Numbered from the stretch's first letter, positions 24,200 to 33,320 are shown. The stretch: DNA of 64,000 nt from Arsukibacterium sp. UBA5043 (GCA_002415085.1 DIBV01000016.1:115633-179632); one strand, 5' to 3'. Program-made: numbers and translations. Notes: generated by a model from the sequence alone, not told the origin.

Positions 24200-26830
24200 T
24201 TATCCCGAGTTACGCATGCCTGCAGCGATACCGGCGATACTGACCATCAACGCCCGGCTGATCATCGGATTTACCCGCTCAGGCTGATGACGGACCCGGT
24301 TTAACAGTTCAGCCTGCAAAATATGCAGCGGGTCAACATAGGTATTGCGCAGCATAATCGACTCGCGGATCCAGCTCTCGTTGGCCATCAGGGTGTCGCT
24401 ATGGATAAGCTTTAACAGCAATTCACGGTCGGCGGTTAACTGTGACCTGAGCTCCTGCCCTAAATGCTGTAACTCTTCCGGCACCAGTACCTTGTCATAG
24501 TAGGCAGCAATTTCAACGTCGGCTTTTAAAAATACCATTTCCAGCATCGACATCCGGGTGGCGAAAAACGGCCATTGCTGCTGCATTTCATCCAGCAGTG
24601 CTGTTTTATTCTGTTCACTGGCTTTAGCCAGCGCTGAGCCGGCACCCAGCCAGGCTGGCAGCATTAAGCGGTTTTGCGACCAGGCAAATTGCCACGGTAT
24701 CGCCCGCAGGCTTTCCACGCCGCCAGTCGGGTTACGCTTGGCTGGCCGGCTGCCCAGCGGCAACTGGCCCAGCTCCTGCTCAGGTGTGGCGGCACGAAAA
24801 TAAGCCACAAAGTCTTTATTGTGGCGCACCACGGCACGATAAGCTTCACATGAGTCGTCGGCCAGCTGCTGCATCATTTCGCGCCAGCTTTGCCTAGGCA
24901 CCGGCGGCGGCAGCAATAAGCCTTCCAGCACAGCACTGGCATACAGCGCCAGGCTGCGCTGCGCTAGTTTTGGCAAACCAAATTTAAAGCGGATCATCTC
25001 GCCTTGTTCGGTAACCCGCAGCCCGCCGGCCAGCGAGCCCGGTGGTTGCGATAAAATAGCCGCATGGGCCGGGCCGCCGCCACGGCCAATAGTGCCGCCG
25101 CGGCCATGAAACAGGGTTAGTTGAACTTTGGCCTGCTGGCAAATGGCCACTAAGGCTTCCTGAGCGCTATACTGGGCCCAGGCGGCGGCAAAAACGCCAG
25201 CGTCTTTGGCCGAGTCAGAGTAACCAATCATTACTTCCTGTTTGCCGTTGATGTAACCGCGATACCAGTCGATACTGAGCAAGCGCTGCATGCAATCCGG
25301 TGCATTCTGCAAGTCGCTTAACGTTTCAAACAGTGGCGCTACCGGCATCGGGAAACTGCTACCGGCTTCTTTGAGCAATAATTGCACCGCCAGCACATCA
25401 GAGGGTTTTCCGGCCATCGAAATGACGTAGGTACTCAGGGCTTCGCTGCCATGGCGGGCCACGATGTCACAAGTGTCCAGTACCTCCTGAGCATCGTCAG
25501 ACGGCTGCCAGTGTTTTGGAAATAATGGCCGGCGGTTGGCCAGTTCAGCCAGCAAAAAGGCCTGGCGGGCGCTTTCGTCCCAGGCGCTGTAATCGCCCAA
25601 GCCAAGATGCCGGGTTAATTCAGCAAATACCTGAGCATGGCGGCCGGCATCCTGACGGATATCCAGCTTTAACAGGGTTAAACCAAACGCATAGGCGCGG
25701 CGGATGGTATCCAGCAAGCGGCCATTGGCGATCACAGCCATACCGCAGTCGAGCAATGACTGGTAACACAACAGTAAGGGTTGCAGCAGTTGTTTATTGT
25801 GCCAGATTAAGTTGTCTGGCCGCTGCAGCCGGTCATGTTTCAGCGCCTCGGTTAGCCAGTCGCGACTGCGCAGCAGGCCACTTTGCAACTGGTTCAGCAC
25901 CAGCCGATAAGGCTCACTGGCCTCACCCGCTGCTGCCCGCAGCGCATCATTAGCTTGCGACATCGACAATTCACTGCTGAGATTATCTAAATCTGCGGCA
26001 AATAAATCGGCAGCTTTCCAACGGCTTAGCAACAGCACCTGGCGGGTTACTTTGGCGGTAACAAAGGGGTTACCGTCACGATCGCCGCCCATCCAGGATG
26101 AAAACTTTACCGGCGCCGCGTCCGGTGCCAGGCCCAAACCTGTCGCGCTCAGCAGTTTCTGATCCAGCTCCCGTAAAAAGTCCGGAATGGCTTGCCATAA
26201 CGAGCTTTCGATCACCGCAAAACCTGATTTGGCTTCATCAACCGGCGTCGGTCGTTGCTCCCGAATTTCATTGGTGTGCCAGGCCTGAGCAATAAGTTCG
26301 CTTAATCTCATTTCTACTTGTTGTTGCCGGGTCGCAGGTAAATCCTGTTCCAGTTCAGTTAAGCAGCCGGCAATCTCCGTCAGTTTATGAATAAGCGTGC
26401 GGCGCGACACTTCAGTGGGGTGGGCGGTCAGCACCAGCTCAATGGACAAATCCGCTACTGCTTTCTTAACCTGGTCGCCGGCAATTTTTTTGTCGTCGAG
26501 CAAATTGAATAATTCGTGAAGTGGCTCCGGTTTCTCAATGCTGGCGTGGCCAATCCGACTGATGGTGTGATGCTGTTCGGCTAAATTAGCCAGGTTTAAA
26601 AACTGGGCAAAAGCGCGGGCCACTGGCAATAATTCATCGTCGCTCAGGCTACGCAGTACCTGTTTCAGCTTATCGGCCTGCAGCTCTTCTCCCTGGCGCG
26701 CCGCCTTGGAAAGCATCCGGATTTGCTCGACCCGTTCCAGTAAGGCATCACCCAGCTGGTTACGAATCGTGTCACCCAGCTGAGTACCCAGCAAGCCAAC
26801 ATTAGTTTTTAGTGCAGCGTAATGGTCCAT
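24200..26830 (-). CDS. ppc: phosphoenolpyruvate carboxylase
   Basis: 876-residue cytoplasmic enzyme that carboxylates PEP with bicarbonate to oxaloacetate, refilling the TCA cycle. The catalytic-His segment LVLTAHPTEVSRRT (about 130-143), WMGGDRDGNPFVTAKV and the C-terminal loop FHGRGGTIGRGGGPAHAAI (about 575-593) are intact. The C-terminus ends in RNSG, close to the usual RNTG. Length is normal for the family (E. coli 883). The coding strand is GC-rich with strong codon bias, typical of a well-expressed core gene in this genome. It is a single-gene unit divergent from the Ala-rich protein gene. Confidence 0.97.
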   Translation of the reverse strand: MDHYAALKTNVGLLGTQLGDTIRNQLGDALLERVEQIRMLSKAARQGEELQADKLKQVLRSLSDDELLPVARAFAQFLNLANLAEQHHTISRIGHASIEKPEPLHELFNLLDDKKIAGDQVKKAVADLSIELVLTAHPTEVSRRTLIHKLTEIAGCLTELEQDLPATRQQQVEMRLSELIAQAWHTNEIREQRPTPVDEAKSGFAVIESSLWQAIPDFLRELDQKLLSATGLGLAPDAAPVKFSSWMGGDRDGNPFVTAKVTRQVLLLSRWKAADLFAADLDNLSSELSMSQANDALRAAAGEASEPYRLVLNQLQSGLLRSRDWLTEALKHDRLQRPDNLIWHNKQLLQPLLLCYQSLLDCGMAVIANGRLLDTIRRAYAFGLTLLKLDIRQDAGRHAQVFAELTRHLGLGDYSAWDESARQAFLLAELANRRPLFPKHWQPSDDAQEVLDTCDIVARHGSEALSTYVISMAGKPSDVLAVQLLLKEAGSSFPMPVAPLFETLSDLQNAPDCMQRLLSIDWYRGYINGKQEVMIGYSDSAKDAGVFAAAWAQYSAQEALVAICQQAKVQLTLFHGRGGTIGRGGGPAHAAILSQPPGSLAGGLRVTEQGEMIRFKFGLPKLAQRSLALYASAVLEGLLLPPPVPRQSWREMMQQLADDSCEAYRAVVRHNKDFVAYFRAATPEQELGQLPLGSRPAKRNPTGGVESLRAIPWQFAWSQNRLMLPAWLGAGSALAKASEQNKTALLDEMQQQWPFFATRMSMLEMVFLKADVEIAAYYDKVLVPEELQHLGQELRSQLTADRELLLKLIHSDTLMANESWIRESIMLRNTYVDPLHILQAELLNRVRHQPERVNPMISRALMVSIAGIAAGMRNSG

Positions 26831-26969
26831 TAGGTTGTCTCCATGGTGACAGTTAGCACTACCCTAGCCTGTTCTTAATTGGTACTCAACACTGATAGAT
26901 TACCAAAGCAGCAACGAGATTGGTCAGACCAAATTACCAGGACGATTTAAATCATTTTGCTAATGAGCG

Positions 26970-26998
26970 GGAATAAATCGTCAGGCTGGGCCGTTATC
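26970..26998 (+). promoter_or_regulatory. ECF-type promoter before the Ala-rich secreted protein
   Basis: GGAATAA (26970-26976) and CGTTATC (26992-26998) are separated by exactly 15 bases, 35 bases before the start codon. The identical two-part motif with the same spacing precedes the ECF sigma gene at 30127-30155. GGAA with CGT elements is the typical layout for ECF sigma promoters. Confidence 0.65.
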
Positions 26999-27033
26999 GC
27001 TATGTCAATCACGACAAAACGAGGAACATGACC

Positions 27034-27765
27034 ATGAAAAAGATATTAACCCCTACTTTAATTGCCTTAGCGTGTTTGTCAGCCTTTGGCCACGCAGCAG
27101 ATGTTGCCGTTGCCGCGCAAAGCAATAACGATGTTCAGTTAAGCGTTAGTCAGCAACCAATGGCCACCAGCCCACTGCAGGTATCCGGTTCAGCCAGCAG
27201 CAACCAGCAAGCCCAGGCACAAGCGAGCCCGGCGCCTGCGCCGGTGGCCGGTTCGGCAGAAACTGACAACAGCGGCGAAACCGATGCTGAAGTTGATACC
27301 ACTGCCCAAAATGAGTCAGACGACAGCGAATCAGCAACCATGCCTGAAACCTCGTTAGCCAGCAATGTTAACAGCACTACCACCAATCTGGTTGCCAACC
27401 TTGGCAATAGTAGCACAGCTCTATTAACCGACAGCTCGGCTCTGGTCGACCAAACCGTCGCCGTGGCCGCGACTTTAACCGGCGCAACCTCTGCAGCAGT
27501 CAATGCTAATACTGAATTGGCCAGCGCTGTGAGCGGCAATGCCAACAGCGCCCTGAGCTCGGTCGCTGCCCAAGCCAGTAACCAGTTGTCCGCTGCGTTA
27601 ACAACCGACACCAGCGGTGCCGTTCAGCAGCAGATTATGGCTGACGCCAGCCAAATGCTGCAACAAAGCGCAAACGCTGAAGTTGCCCAAAGCGTTACTC
27701 AGGCAGTAAATGCCCAAGTCAGCAACACGGTGCGTAACACCATTAATTTATCAACCGGACTGTAA
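27034..27765 (+). CDS. secreted Ala/Ser/Thr/Asn-rich protein, function unknown
   Basis: About 243 residues with a Sec signal peptide (1-21, cut after GHA). A low-complexity Gln/Ala/Pro and acidic linker (about 45-100) is followed by a repetitive Ala/Asn/Thr/Val-rich region (about 105-235) without Cys or Trp, which may form a helical coiled or fibre-like structure. I recognise no family. ATG at 27034 has AGGA 8 bases upstream, while ATG at 27028 is only 2 bases away. It sits behind an ECF-type promoter and just before an outer-membrane barrel gene, so it may be a surface-exposed or exported partner of that barrel (inference). Confidence 0.75.
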   Translation: MKKILTPTLIALACLSAFGHAADVAVAAQSNNDVQLSVSQQPMATSPLQVSGSASSNQQAQAQASPAPAPVAGSAETDNSGETDAEVDTTAQNESDDSESATMPETSLASNVNSTTTNLVANLGNSSTALLTDSSALVDQTVAVAATLTGATSAAVNANTELASAVSGNANSALSSVAAQASNQLSAALTTDTSGAVQQQIMADASQMLQQSANAEVAQSVTQAVNAQVSNTVRNTINLSTGL

Positions 27766-27770
27766 GGCTT

Positions 27771-27798
27771 AATAAGCGCCGCTTGTGCGGCGCTTATT
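27771..27798 (+). terminator. strong hairpin between secreted protein and barrel genes
   Basis: AATAAGCGCCGC and GCGGCGCTTATT pair perfectly (12 pairs) around TTGT. Only GTATG follows, with no T-run, so it may act as a partial terminator or 3' stabiliser. It would set a higher level of the Ala-rich protein than of the barrel 18 bases downstream. Confidence 0.6.
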
Positions 27799-27816
27799 GT
27801 ATGCAGGAGAGAAATT

Positions 27817-28716
27817 ATGGCGCTTATTCAACGATGCGTACTGATCACCTTAGCGCACACGGCAATTTTTGGCAGTGGGTTAAGTCATGGTGCTGAGCCA
27901 CTTAGTGTTACGGGCAAAGCCCGGCTTGGCGGTGAATATCAGTCAAATGTTAATGTCAGTGCATTGCAGCAAGCCAGTGGCCAGGCAGACAGTGCCACAT
28001 TACTGGAAGCGGAACTGGCAGCAAGCTGGCAGGCAAGCGCTAACATTAAACTTGATGCCGGTTACAGTATCCAAAATAAAGCTTATCGGCAGGCGAGTGA
28101 CTTTAATACCCGTTTGCAGCTGGCTTATGTCGATGCCAGTTACCAACTGGGCCAGCATAGTGTTGGCGCCAATATTTATCATGCCAACGCTCAGCTGGAT
28201 AGCGCAGCGTTTCTTAAGCTTAATCAGGCGAGTTTATACACAATGGTAAGTGGCAGTGACACCTGGTTTATCCGCCCGGCACTGACCATGGCCAAAAAAG
28301 AGTTTGCCCGCAATGATGAGCGTGACGCCAGCACATTCAGTGCCAGTGCTGACAGCTTCTGGTTTTCTGAGTCTGGCCAGCATTTTTTTTCGATAGGTCT
28401 GGTATGGGAAGATGAAAGCAGCCGCGATAATGTGTTCAGCTATACCGCACCAGGGGCAAGAGCTAAACTCTCCAATCGTTTTACACTTTGGCAATATCAG
28501 CAGCAGCTACAACTTGGCGCCAGGGTAAGTCAACGCGACTATCAAACTGCTGAGCGCGCTGATACCCAGGCTGTCGTAGAGGCAAGCTGGCAAGTCAGTC
28601 TAAATCAGCATTTTGCAGTCATAGGTAAAGTTGAACATGGTGATTTCAGCTCTACCATAGACAGTGCAGATTACCGGGAAACCCGCACCGCTTTATTACT
28701 TCAGCTCGGTTTTTAA
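27817..28716 (+). CDS. predicted outer-membrane beta-barrel protein
   Basis: 299 residues. A signal peptide (1-26, cut near SHGA) is followed by alternating amphipathic strands rich in Gln, Ser, Tyr and Ala. It ends in LLLQLGF, the aromatic C-terminus recognised by the BAM machinery. The strand pattern (about 12-14 segments) and lack of internal Cys support a barrel. No specific family is recognised. AGGAG precedes the ATG by about 8 bases. The last 21 bases overlap the convergent subtilase gene. It is probably expressed with the upstream Ala-rich protein. Confidence 0.72.
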   Translation: MALIQRCVLITLAHTAIFGSGLSHGAEPLSVTGKARLGGEYQSNVNVSALQQASGQADSATLLEAELAASWQASANIKLDAGYSIQNKAYRQASDFNTRLQLAYVDASYQLGQHSVGANIYHANAQLDSAAFLKLNQASLYTMVSGSDTWFIRPALTMAKKEFARNDERDASTFSASADSFWFSESGQHFFSIGLVWEDESSRDNVFSYTAPGARAKLSNRFTLWQYQQQLQLGARVSQRDYQTAERADTQAVVEASWQVSLNQHFAVIGKVEHGDFSSTIDSADYRETRTALLLQLGF

Positions 28717-30054
28717 TGGCGCAGCAATTAAGCCATATCCAAACTGAGGATCCTTACCTTGCCCGCCTAAATCGCGGGCTTGTGCAATTAATCGCTGGCG
28801 AATTTGTGCCAACGTTATTGTTGGTTGCTGCGCCCGTAAACAGGCTATTGCAGCACTAACCACAGGCGTAGCTATTGACGTACCACTTTGCGCAGCGACA
28901 TCGCCACCTGCTCGCAGTGCGCTCACTTTTACTCCTGGTGCGGCAAAATCAATATAATCTCCCTGATTGGCCCAACGATACAGTTGCAGCTGCTGATCAA
29001 CCGCTGTTACTGCCAGCACATCAGCATAGGCGGCTGGAAACAATGGCGCAGCGGCTGGGCCACCATTGCCTGCTGCCGCCACCAGTATTATCTGCTGCGC
29101 TGCTAACTGCCTTACCACTGCCGCCAGCACCGGGTTATCAGGCCCGGTCAGGCTCATATTAATCACCGTTACCTGTTCACTGGCAAGCCAGTTTAGCGCC
29201 TTAACAATATGAGAAAGCGTCGCTGATTGCTGATAAAGGTTGCTTGGATAGAATGCGCCAGCACTGTATAAGTGCAATTGAGGCAACAACGGCGAATTAT
29301 TATGCTGCCCGGCCAATACCCCGGCTATCGCCGTGCCATGACCATAACTTTGTGCCATATCAGCAGGGAGGAAGTTATGCTGCGCAATGGTTAACTGACC
29401 GGACTGCTGTTGCAATGCCGGATGGCCCAGCGCAATTGCTGTATCCACCATGCCCAGTGTCACCGGTATATTGCACATCGCCGCACGATCATTTGCCGAT
29501 GTTGACTGCTCGTTCGATAGGGCTAGCTGGGGTTGGTACACATGGTTTCGCCCGGCCAGGGTTGTCAGCTCGGTTTTTAGTTTATGGTCTAAGGCGGTGG
29601 CTGAATCCAGTTCTGCTGGCACCTTAATATTGACCAGCCGTAAGCCCAATGCTTCCAGATGATCTTCAGATTGCACCAGAGCCGGCACCTGCGGCCAGCG
29701 AGCAATTAATTGCTGCCACTCGCTAATGCTGACTAATAACAACCATTCCCGCTCTATTGCCCGAAACCCATGCTCTACCTCAACTTCACGCCAGCGAACT
29801 TCGCCGCTTTGATTCAATACCTCCAGGGTTTGGGGTAGTACAGTTAACGGATCAGGTAAGGCTGCTTTTTCAGCTAACTGCTGTGTTAACTTATGCTGTT
29901 GCAATACCCGTTGCTGAGCCTGCGCTGCTGCCCGCTGTACAGGATCAGTGATTTGCGGCAATATCTGTGGCAACGTTTCTGTTGGCAATATCTGGCTATG
30001 GGTTTGCAACCCAACCATCAGCATAATAGCGCTAAAAATAAAATGTCGTTGCAT
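28696..30054 (-). CDS. secreted S8 (subtilisin-like) serine protease
   Basis: 452 residues with a signal peptide (1-20), a Gln-rich prodomain (about 25-165) and a subtilase domain. The catalytic triad is present: Asp in MVDTAIALGHPAL (about 203), His in SYGHGTAIAGVLAG (about 238) and Ser in SGTSIATPVVSAAIA (about 392), with the oxyanion Asn in AAAGNGGPAAAP. It is divergent from the ECF sigma gene (127 bases between starts) and convergent with the barrel gene. It may process the neighbouring secreted or outer-membrane proteins, or the anti-sigma factor; this is inference. No GGAATAA-N15-CGTTATC motif was seen on its own strand. Confidence 0.88.
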   Translation of the reverse strand: MQRHFIFSAIMLMVGLQTHSQILPTETLPQILPQITDPVQRAAAQAQQRVLQQHKLTQQLAEKAALPDPLTVLPQTLEVLNQSGEVRWREVEVEHGFRAIEREWLLLVSISEWQQLIARWPQVPALVQSEDHLEALGLRLVNIKVPAELDSATALDHKLKTELTTLAGRNHVYQPQLALSNEQSTSANDRAAMCNIPVTLGMVDTAIALGHPALQQQSGQLTIAQHNFLPADMAQSYGHGTAIAGVLAGQHNNSPLLPQLHLYSAGAFYPSNLYQQSATLSHIVKALNWLASEQVTVINMSLTGPDNPVLAAVVRQLAAQQIILVAAAGNGGPAAAPLFPAAYADVLAVTAVDQQLQLYRWANQGDYIDFAAPGVKVSALRAGGDVAAQSGTSIATPVVSAAIACLRAQQPTITLAQIRQRLIAQARDLGGQGKDPQFGYGLIAAPLKTELK

Positions 30055-30126
30055 GATAATCCCTGTAACTTAAGCCTGTTGTTACAACATTAAACGGCTG
30101 GCATCAAAAAAAATTCCCTGGATGAT

Positions 30127-30155
30127 GGAATAACTTTTCCTGCTGAACCGTTATC
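30127..30155 (+). promoter_or_regulatory. ECF-type promoter before the sigma factor gene
   Basis: GGAATAA (30127-30133) and CGTTATC (30149-30155) are separated by 15 bases, 26 bases before the sigma ATG. The identity with the motif at 26970-26998 points to autoregulation by the sigma factor encoded here. Confidence 0.65.
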
Positions 30156-30181
30156 AGGGTAAACAGGAGTATAACCTAACC

Positions 30182-30667
30182 ATGAAAGCAGAACTAAAAC
30201 TACTATTGCCAGCACTACGTCGCTTTGCTTACTCGCTGACAGGCAGTATGGCCGACGCCGACGACCTGCTGCAAAACACCGTGCTGCGCTTACTGGATTC
30301 GCCGCCTGCTACCGGAATCCCCCTGCCACAATGGGCCTTTAAAATTTGCCGTAATATCTGGATAGATGATTACCGGGCCCAAAAAGTCAGGCAGCAGGCC
30401 GCAAATAAAACCGAGCTCCAGCAGGAAAACTTTACTGACGGTGAGCAGGACATGCTTAACGATATTCAATTGGCTGAGGTCAATACCGCGATGAACACGC
30501 TGCCGGATGAACAACGCGAAGTGTTGTCATTGGTCGCGGTGCAGGGTTTGAGTTATAACGAGGCAGCAAACATACTGGCTATTCCGGCAGGAACGATTAT
30601 GAGCCGGTTAGCCAGAGCCCGGGTAGCCATGGTTAACGCCTTACAACAAAAAGGAACCCTGGCATGA
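30182..30667 (+). CDS. ECF-family RNA polymerase sigma factor
   Basis: 161 residues with sigma region 2 (about 10-70; DADDLLQNTVLRLL and KICRNIWIDDYR) and region 4 (about 100-155; LPDEQREVLSLVAVQGLSYNEAANILAIPAGTIMSRLARAR, the helix-turn-helix that reads the -35). There is no region 1 or 3, as expected for ECF factors. It directs RNA polymerase to promoters such as those at 26970 and 30127 (inference from the shared motif). AGGAG lies 12 bases before the ATG. It overlaps the anti-sigma gene by 4 bases (ATGA). Confidence 0.92.
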   Translation: MKAELKLLLPALRRFAYSLTGSMADADDLLQNTVLRLLDSPPATGIPLPQWAFKICRNIWIDDYRAQKVRQQAANKTELQQENFTDGEQDMLNDIQLAEVNTAMNTLPDEQREVLSLVAVQGLSYNEAANILAIPAGTIMSRLARARVAMVNALQQKGTLA

Positions 30668-31383
30668 AAATTTCTGATGAAATGCTATCTGCTTTTTTAG
30701 ATGCGGCGTTACCCGAGCACGAAATGGAGCAGGTAAGACAACAGCTAATGCACGATGAGCAACTGACAGAACGCATGGCCGACTTGGCGATGGTTGACAG
30801 CCTGGTGTTGCAGCATTACCAGCAAATTGACCAGCAGCCCATGCCAGCAGGCGTGCTACAGCTACTGGATAATAATGAAAAACCCGCAAGCGCTAATGTC
30901 GTGGCGTTTCCATGGTGGCGCCGGGCACAACAGCATGTGCAGCAACACGCAGCCGCCGTAGCCTGTATCGCCTTATTTGCCGGTTATGGCCTGTCGCAAC
31001 TAAGCGAGCAACGGCAAGGTACGTTGACCACACTTAATAGTGAGGTAGCACAGTTGTTAAGCAGCGCGCCTAGTGGCCACTCTTATGCTATTGCCCAACA
31101 GCAATTCATTCCACAATTAAGCTTTATCAGTCAGCAAGGTGATTTTTGCCGGCAATATACGCTGCAAGATAACAAGGTACAAAGCGAGAATATTGCCTGT
31201 CGCACTCAAGATAAATGGGTACTGCAAGCGTCGCTGAGCACTGAACGGAACCTCGCTGCTGGCAATTATCAGACGGCAACGGGCGGACATGCTCTGGATA
31301 ACGTTCTGGATAGCCTAATGGCCGGCCCGGCACTAAGCCAGGCGGCAGAAAAGCAATATTTAACTGACCGTAACACTCAATAA
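30664..31383 (+). CDS. membrane anti-sigma factor
   Basis: 239 residues. The cytoplasmic N-terminus (ISDEMLSAFLDAALPEHEMEQVRQQL) has the helical anti-sigma fold seen in ECF inhibitors. A single transmembrane helix lies near 96-115 (AAAVACIALFAGYGLSQL), followed by a periplasmic domain of about 120 residues with two Cys (FCRQY and IACRT). It should hold the sigma factor at the inner membrane and release it on a periplasmic signal. The paired Cys could make it redox-sensitive (inference). Translationally coupled to the sigma gene. Confidence 0.82.
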   Translation: MKISDEMLSAFLDAALPEHEMEQVRQQLMHDEQLTERMADLAMVDSLVLQHYQQIDQQPMPAGVLQLLDNNEKPASANVVAFPWWRRAQQHVQQHAAAVACIALFAGYGLSQLSEQRQGTLTTLNSEVAQLLSSAPSGHSYAIAQQQFIPQLSFISQQGDFCRQYTLQDNKVQSENIACRTQDKWVLQASLSTERNLAAGNYQTATGGHALDNVLDSLMAGPALSQAAEKQYLTDRNTQ

Positions 31384-31398
31384 AAGCAGAGGTATATA

Positions 31399-31881
31399 AT
31401 GAAACAACTAATGAGCGTTTTAATGATATTTACTGCGTTATTATTATCGGCTTGCAGCAGCCAGCCCGATTACCGGGCGGCCCGCGGCAGTGGCTATGGT
31501 TATAGCGAGCAACAAATTAATGATAATTATTACCGTGTGGTATTTAAAGCCCGTGGCGACGACAGTGGTAAAGCCAAAGCATATGCACTTCGCCGCGCCG
31601 CCGAACTTACAGCGGAGCAAGGTTATGACTGGTTTGTGGTGGTGGACAAAGAAACCATGACTGAGCGGCAACGTGATAGCGATAACCGGCTGGGTGCCAG
31701 TTATCAAACCACCACAGTACAGGATTGCGGCCTGCTGGGATGTCGCAGCCGCACCGTGCAACAACCCTCTTATGAGATGGGTTTAGCTGCCAATACCCAT
31801 GATCAGGTTGAGTCTGTACTGGAGATCAGGATGGGTAAAGGCATCATGCCTGCAGGAGCAAACAGCTATCCGGCCAGATAA
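31399..31881 (+). CDS. CC0125/CC1285-like lipoprotein
   Basis: 160 residues with a lipobox LLLSACSSQP (Cys about 19), so an outer- or inner-membrane lipoprotein. The conserved segment YRVVFKARGDDSGKAKAYALRRAAELTAEQGYDWFVVVDKE is typical of the CC0125/CC1285 lipoprotein family, which has no assigned function. GAGG is about 7 bases before the ATG. It follows the anti-sigma gene by 15 bases and is probably part of the same transcript. Confidence 0.75.
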   Translation: MKQLMSVLMIFTALLLSACSSQPDYRAARGSGYGYSEQQINDNYYRVVFKARGDDSGKAKAYALRRAAELTAEQGYDWFVVVDKETMTERQRDSDNRLGASYQTTTVQDCGLLGCRSRTVQQPSYEMGLAANTHDQVESVLEIRMGKGIMPAGANSYPAR

Positions 31882-31892
31882 ATGCTGGGTTA

Positions 31893-33320
31893 TTACTGCT
31901 GGTCTTGATAGACCATAACAGCATTTTTACCCTGTTGTTTTACCTGATACAACGCATTGTCGGCACATTTTAATAGGTCGTCCAGTTCTACGTCCTGCTC
32001 TGAGTCGACAATGCAAACGCCAATACTAATGGTGAATGGTTGTATCGCAATACCTTCTACGGGCGGCTTCACCTTGCTAAATTGCTCTGCCAGTTTTTGC
32101 CGAAAGCGATTGAGTGTCATAACAACATCGTCTGCTTTGTCAAACAGCATAGCTAAGCCAAATTCTTCACCTCCGAGCCGACCAATAATATCTTCTGCCC
32201 GAAAGAAATCTTTCATGCAGCTCGCCAGTAAATTTAATGAACTATCCCCTGCCGCATGACCATATTGGTCGTTAATTTTCTTAAAATCGTCAACATCAAT
32301 CATTGCTACCGCCAGTTGCTGACGCTTTCGCCTGGCCAGACTAAGAATTGCAGCACTCATCTCCAAAAAGTAGCGACGGTTGGGAATGTTCGTCAGCGCG
32401 TCGTAATAAGCTAACCGTTGTAATTTGGTATTGGCATTTTTTAATTCAATTGTTCGCTGCCGGACAGCATTTTGCAGATTTTCTTTTAATTGTTTCAGGT
32501 CTCTATTACGCTTTTCAAGTTGCTCAGCATAAAACGTTTGCTCTGTTACGTCCCGTTGGATAGCGGCAAAGTGAGTTACCACCCCATCCCGGTTTTTTAG
32601 CGGAATGATGTTCATATCCAGAAAATAGGGCTTACCTGTTTTAGAATAATTTAGCAGCACCTCCCGTACTGGAAGCTTTTGGCGTAGCGCGGATTTGATG
32701 CGAACTCTGGTCGCCTGATCAGTGAATTTACCCTGCAACAACCGTGGTGTTTCACCAATCACTTCTTGCGCCGTGTATCCGGTCAGGTTTTCAAAAGCTT
32801 TATTAACGTAAACGATAGCTGGGCCAGCCGGCTCATCCAGTTCATCAGCGTCAGTAACAATAACGATGTCTTCCGCATTCTGAACTATTTGTTCAAAAGA
32901 AAATAATGTCGTGACATCTTCCATCTCAAATAACGTGACAACGATAAAAGCCATCTTTGATTCTTCAGACTTTTCAATGACGGCATTTACTTTAAACCAG
33001 TTAGTTTCATCATGATCAAAATCAATTACCCCAATCACATAGTTATAAAGTGATGACTCAGAGGCTTTTACTTTATTGACCGGAAACTCAGACACATGCA
33101 GTTGCCGGTGGTGCTCATCAAGCATATGCCAGCGCGGATCCATCGCTGTTGAACCAATAAGCTGTTCATAAGTTAAATGCAACATCGATAATGCGGTCGG
33201 ATTGGCGTACACCACTGTGGTATCCCATTGGTGGACAATAACGCCGATGCCCACTGAATCGATTAAACGGGCAAAGTCGATATTACTCAGTTCAGGCTGA
33301 TTTTGCTTTCCCTGCACCAT
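31893..33320 (-). CDS. PAS-PAS diguanylate cyclase
   Basis: 475 residues that make cyclic di-GMP from two GTP. Two PAS sensor domains (about 10-120 and 145-265, the second with VYVNKAFENLTGYTAQEVIGETPRLLQG) are followed by a coiled coil (about 275-310) and a GGDEF domain with the active GGEEF motif (about 380). An RxxD inhibitory site is not clear. No membrane segment, so it is cytoplasmic. The ATG at 33320 with GAG upstream is preferred over a TTG at 33380. It is convergent with the lipoprotein gene, 11 bases apart. Confidence 0.9.
   Translation of the reverse strand: MVQGKQNQPELSNIDFARLIDSVGIGVIVHQWDTTVVYANPTALSMLHLTYEQLIGSTAMDPRWHMLDEHHRQLHVSEFPVNKVKASESSLYNYVIGVIDFDHDETNWFKVNAVIEKSEESKMAFIVVTLFEMEDVTTLFSFEQIVQNAEDIVIVTDADELDEPAGPAIVYVNKAFENLTGYTAQEVIGETPRLLQGKFTDQATRVRIKSALRQKLPVREVLLNYSKTGKPYFLDMNIIPLKNRDGVVTHFAAIQRDVTEQTFYAEQLEKRNRDLKQLKENLQNAVRQRTIELKNANTKLQRLAYYDALTNIPNRRYFLEMSAAILSLARRKRQQLAVAMIDVDDFKKINDQYGHAAGDSSLNLLASCMKDFFRAEDIIGRLGGEEFGLAMLFDKADDVVMTLNRFRQKLAEQFSKVKPPVEGIAIQPFTISIGVCIVDSEQDVELDDLLKCADNALYQVKQQGKNAVMVYQDQQ

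Noticed and set aside
27150-27611. Antisense 153-codon frame opposite the Ala-rich gene
   Set aside because: It arises from the repetitive GCN/GTN codons of the real gene; it has no ribosome site and no family features.
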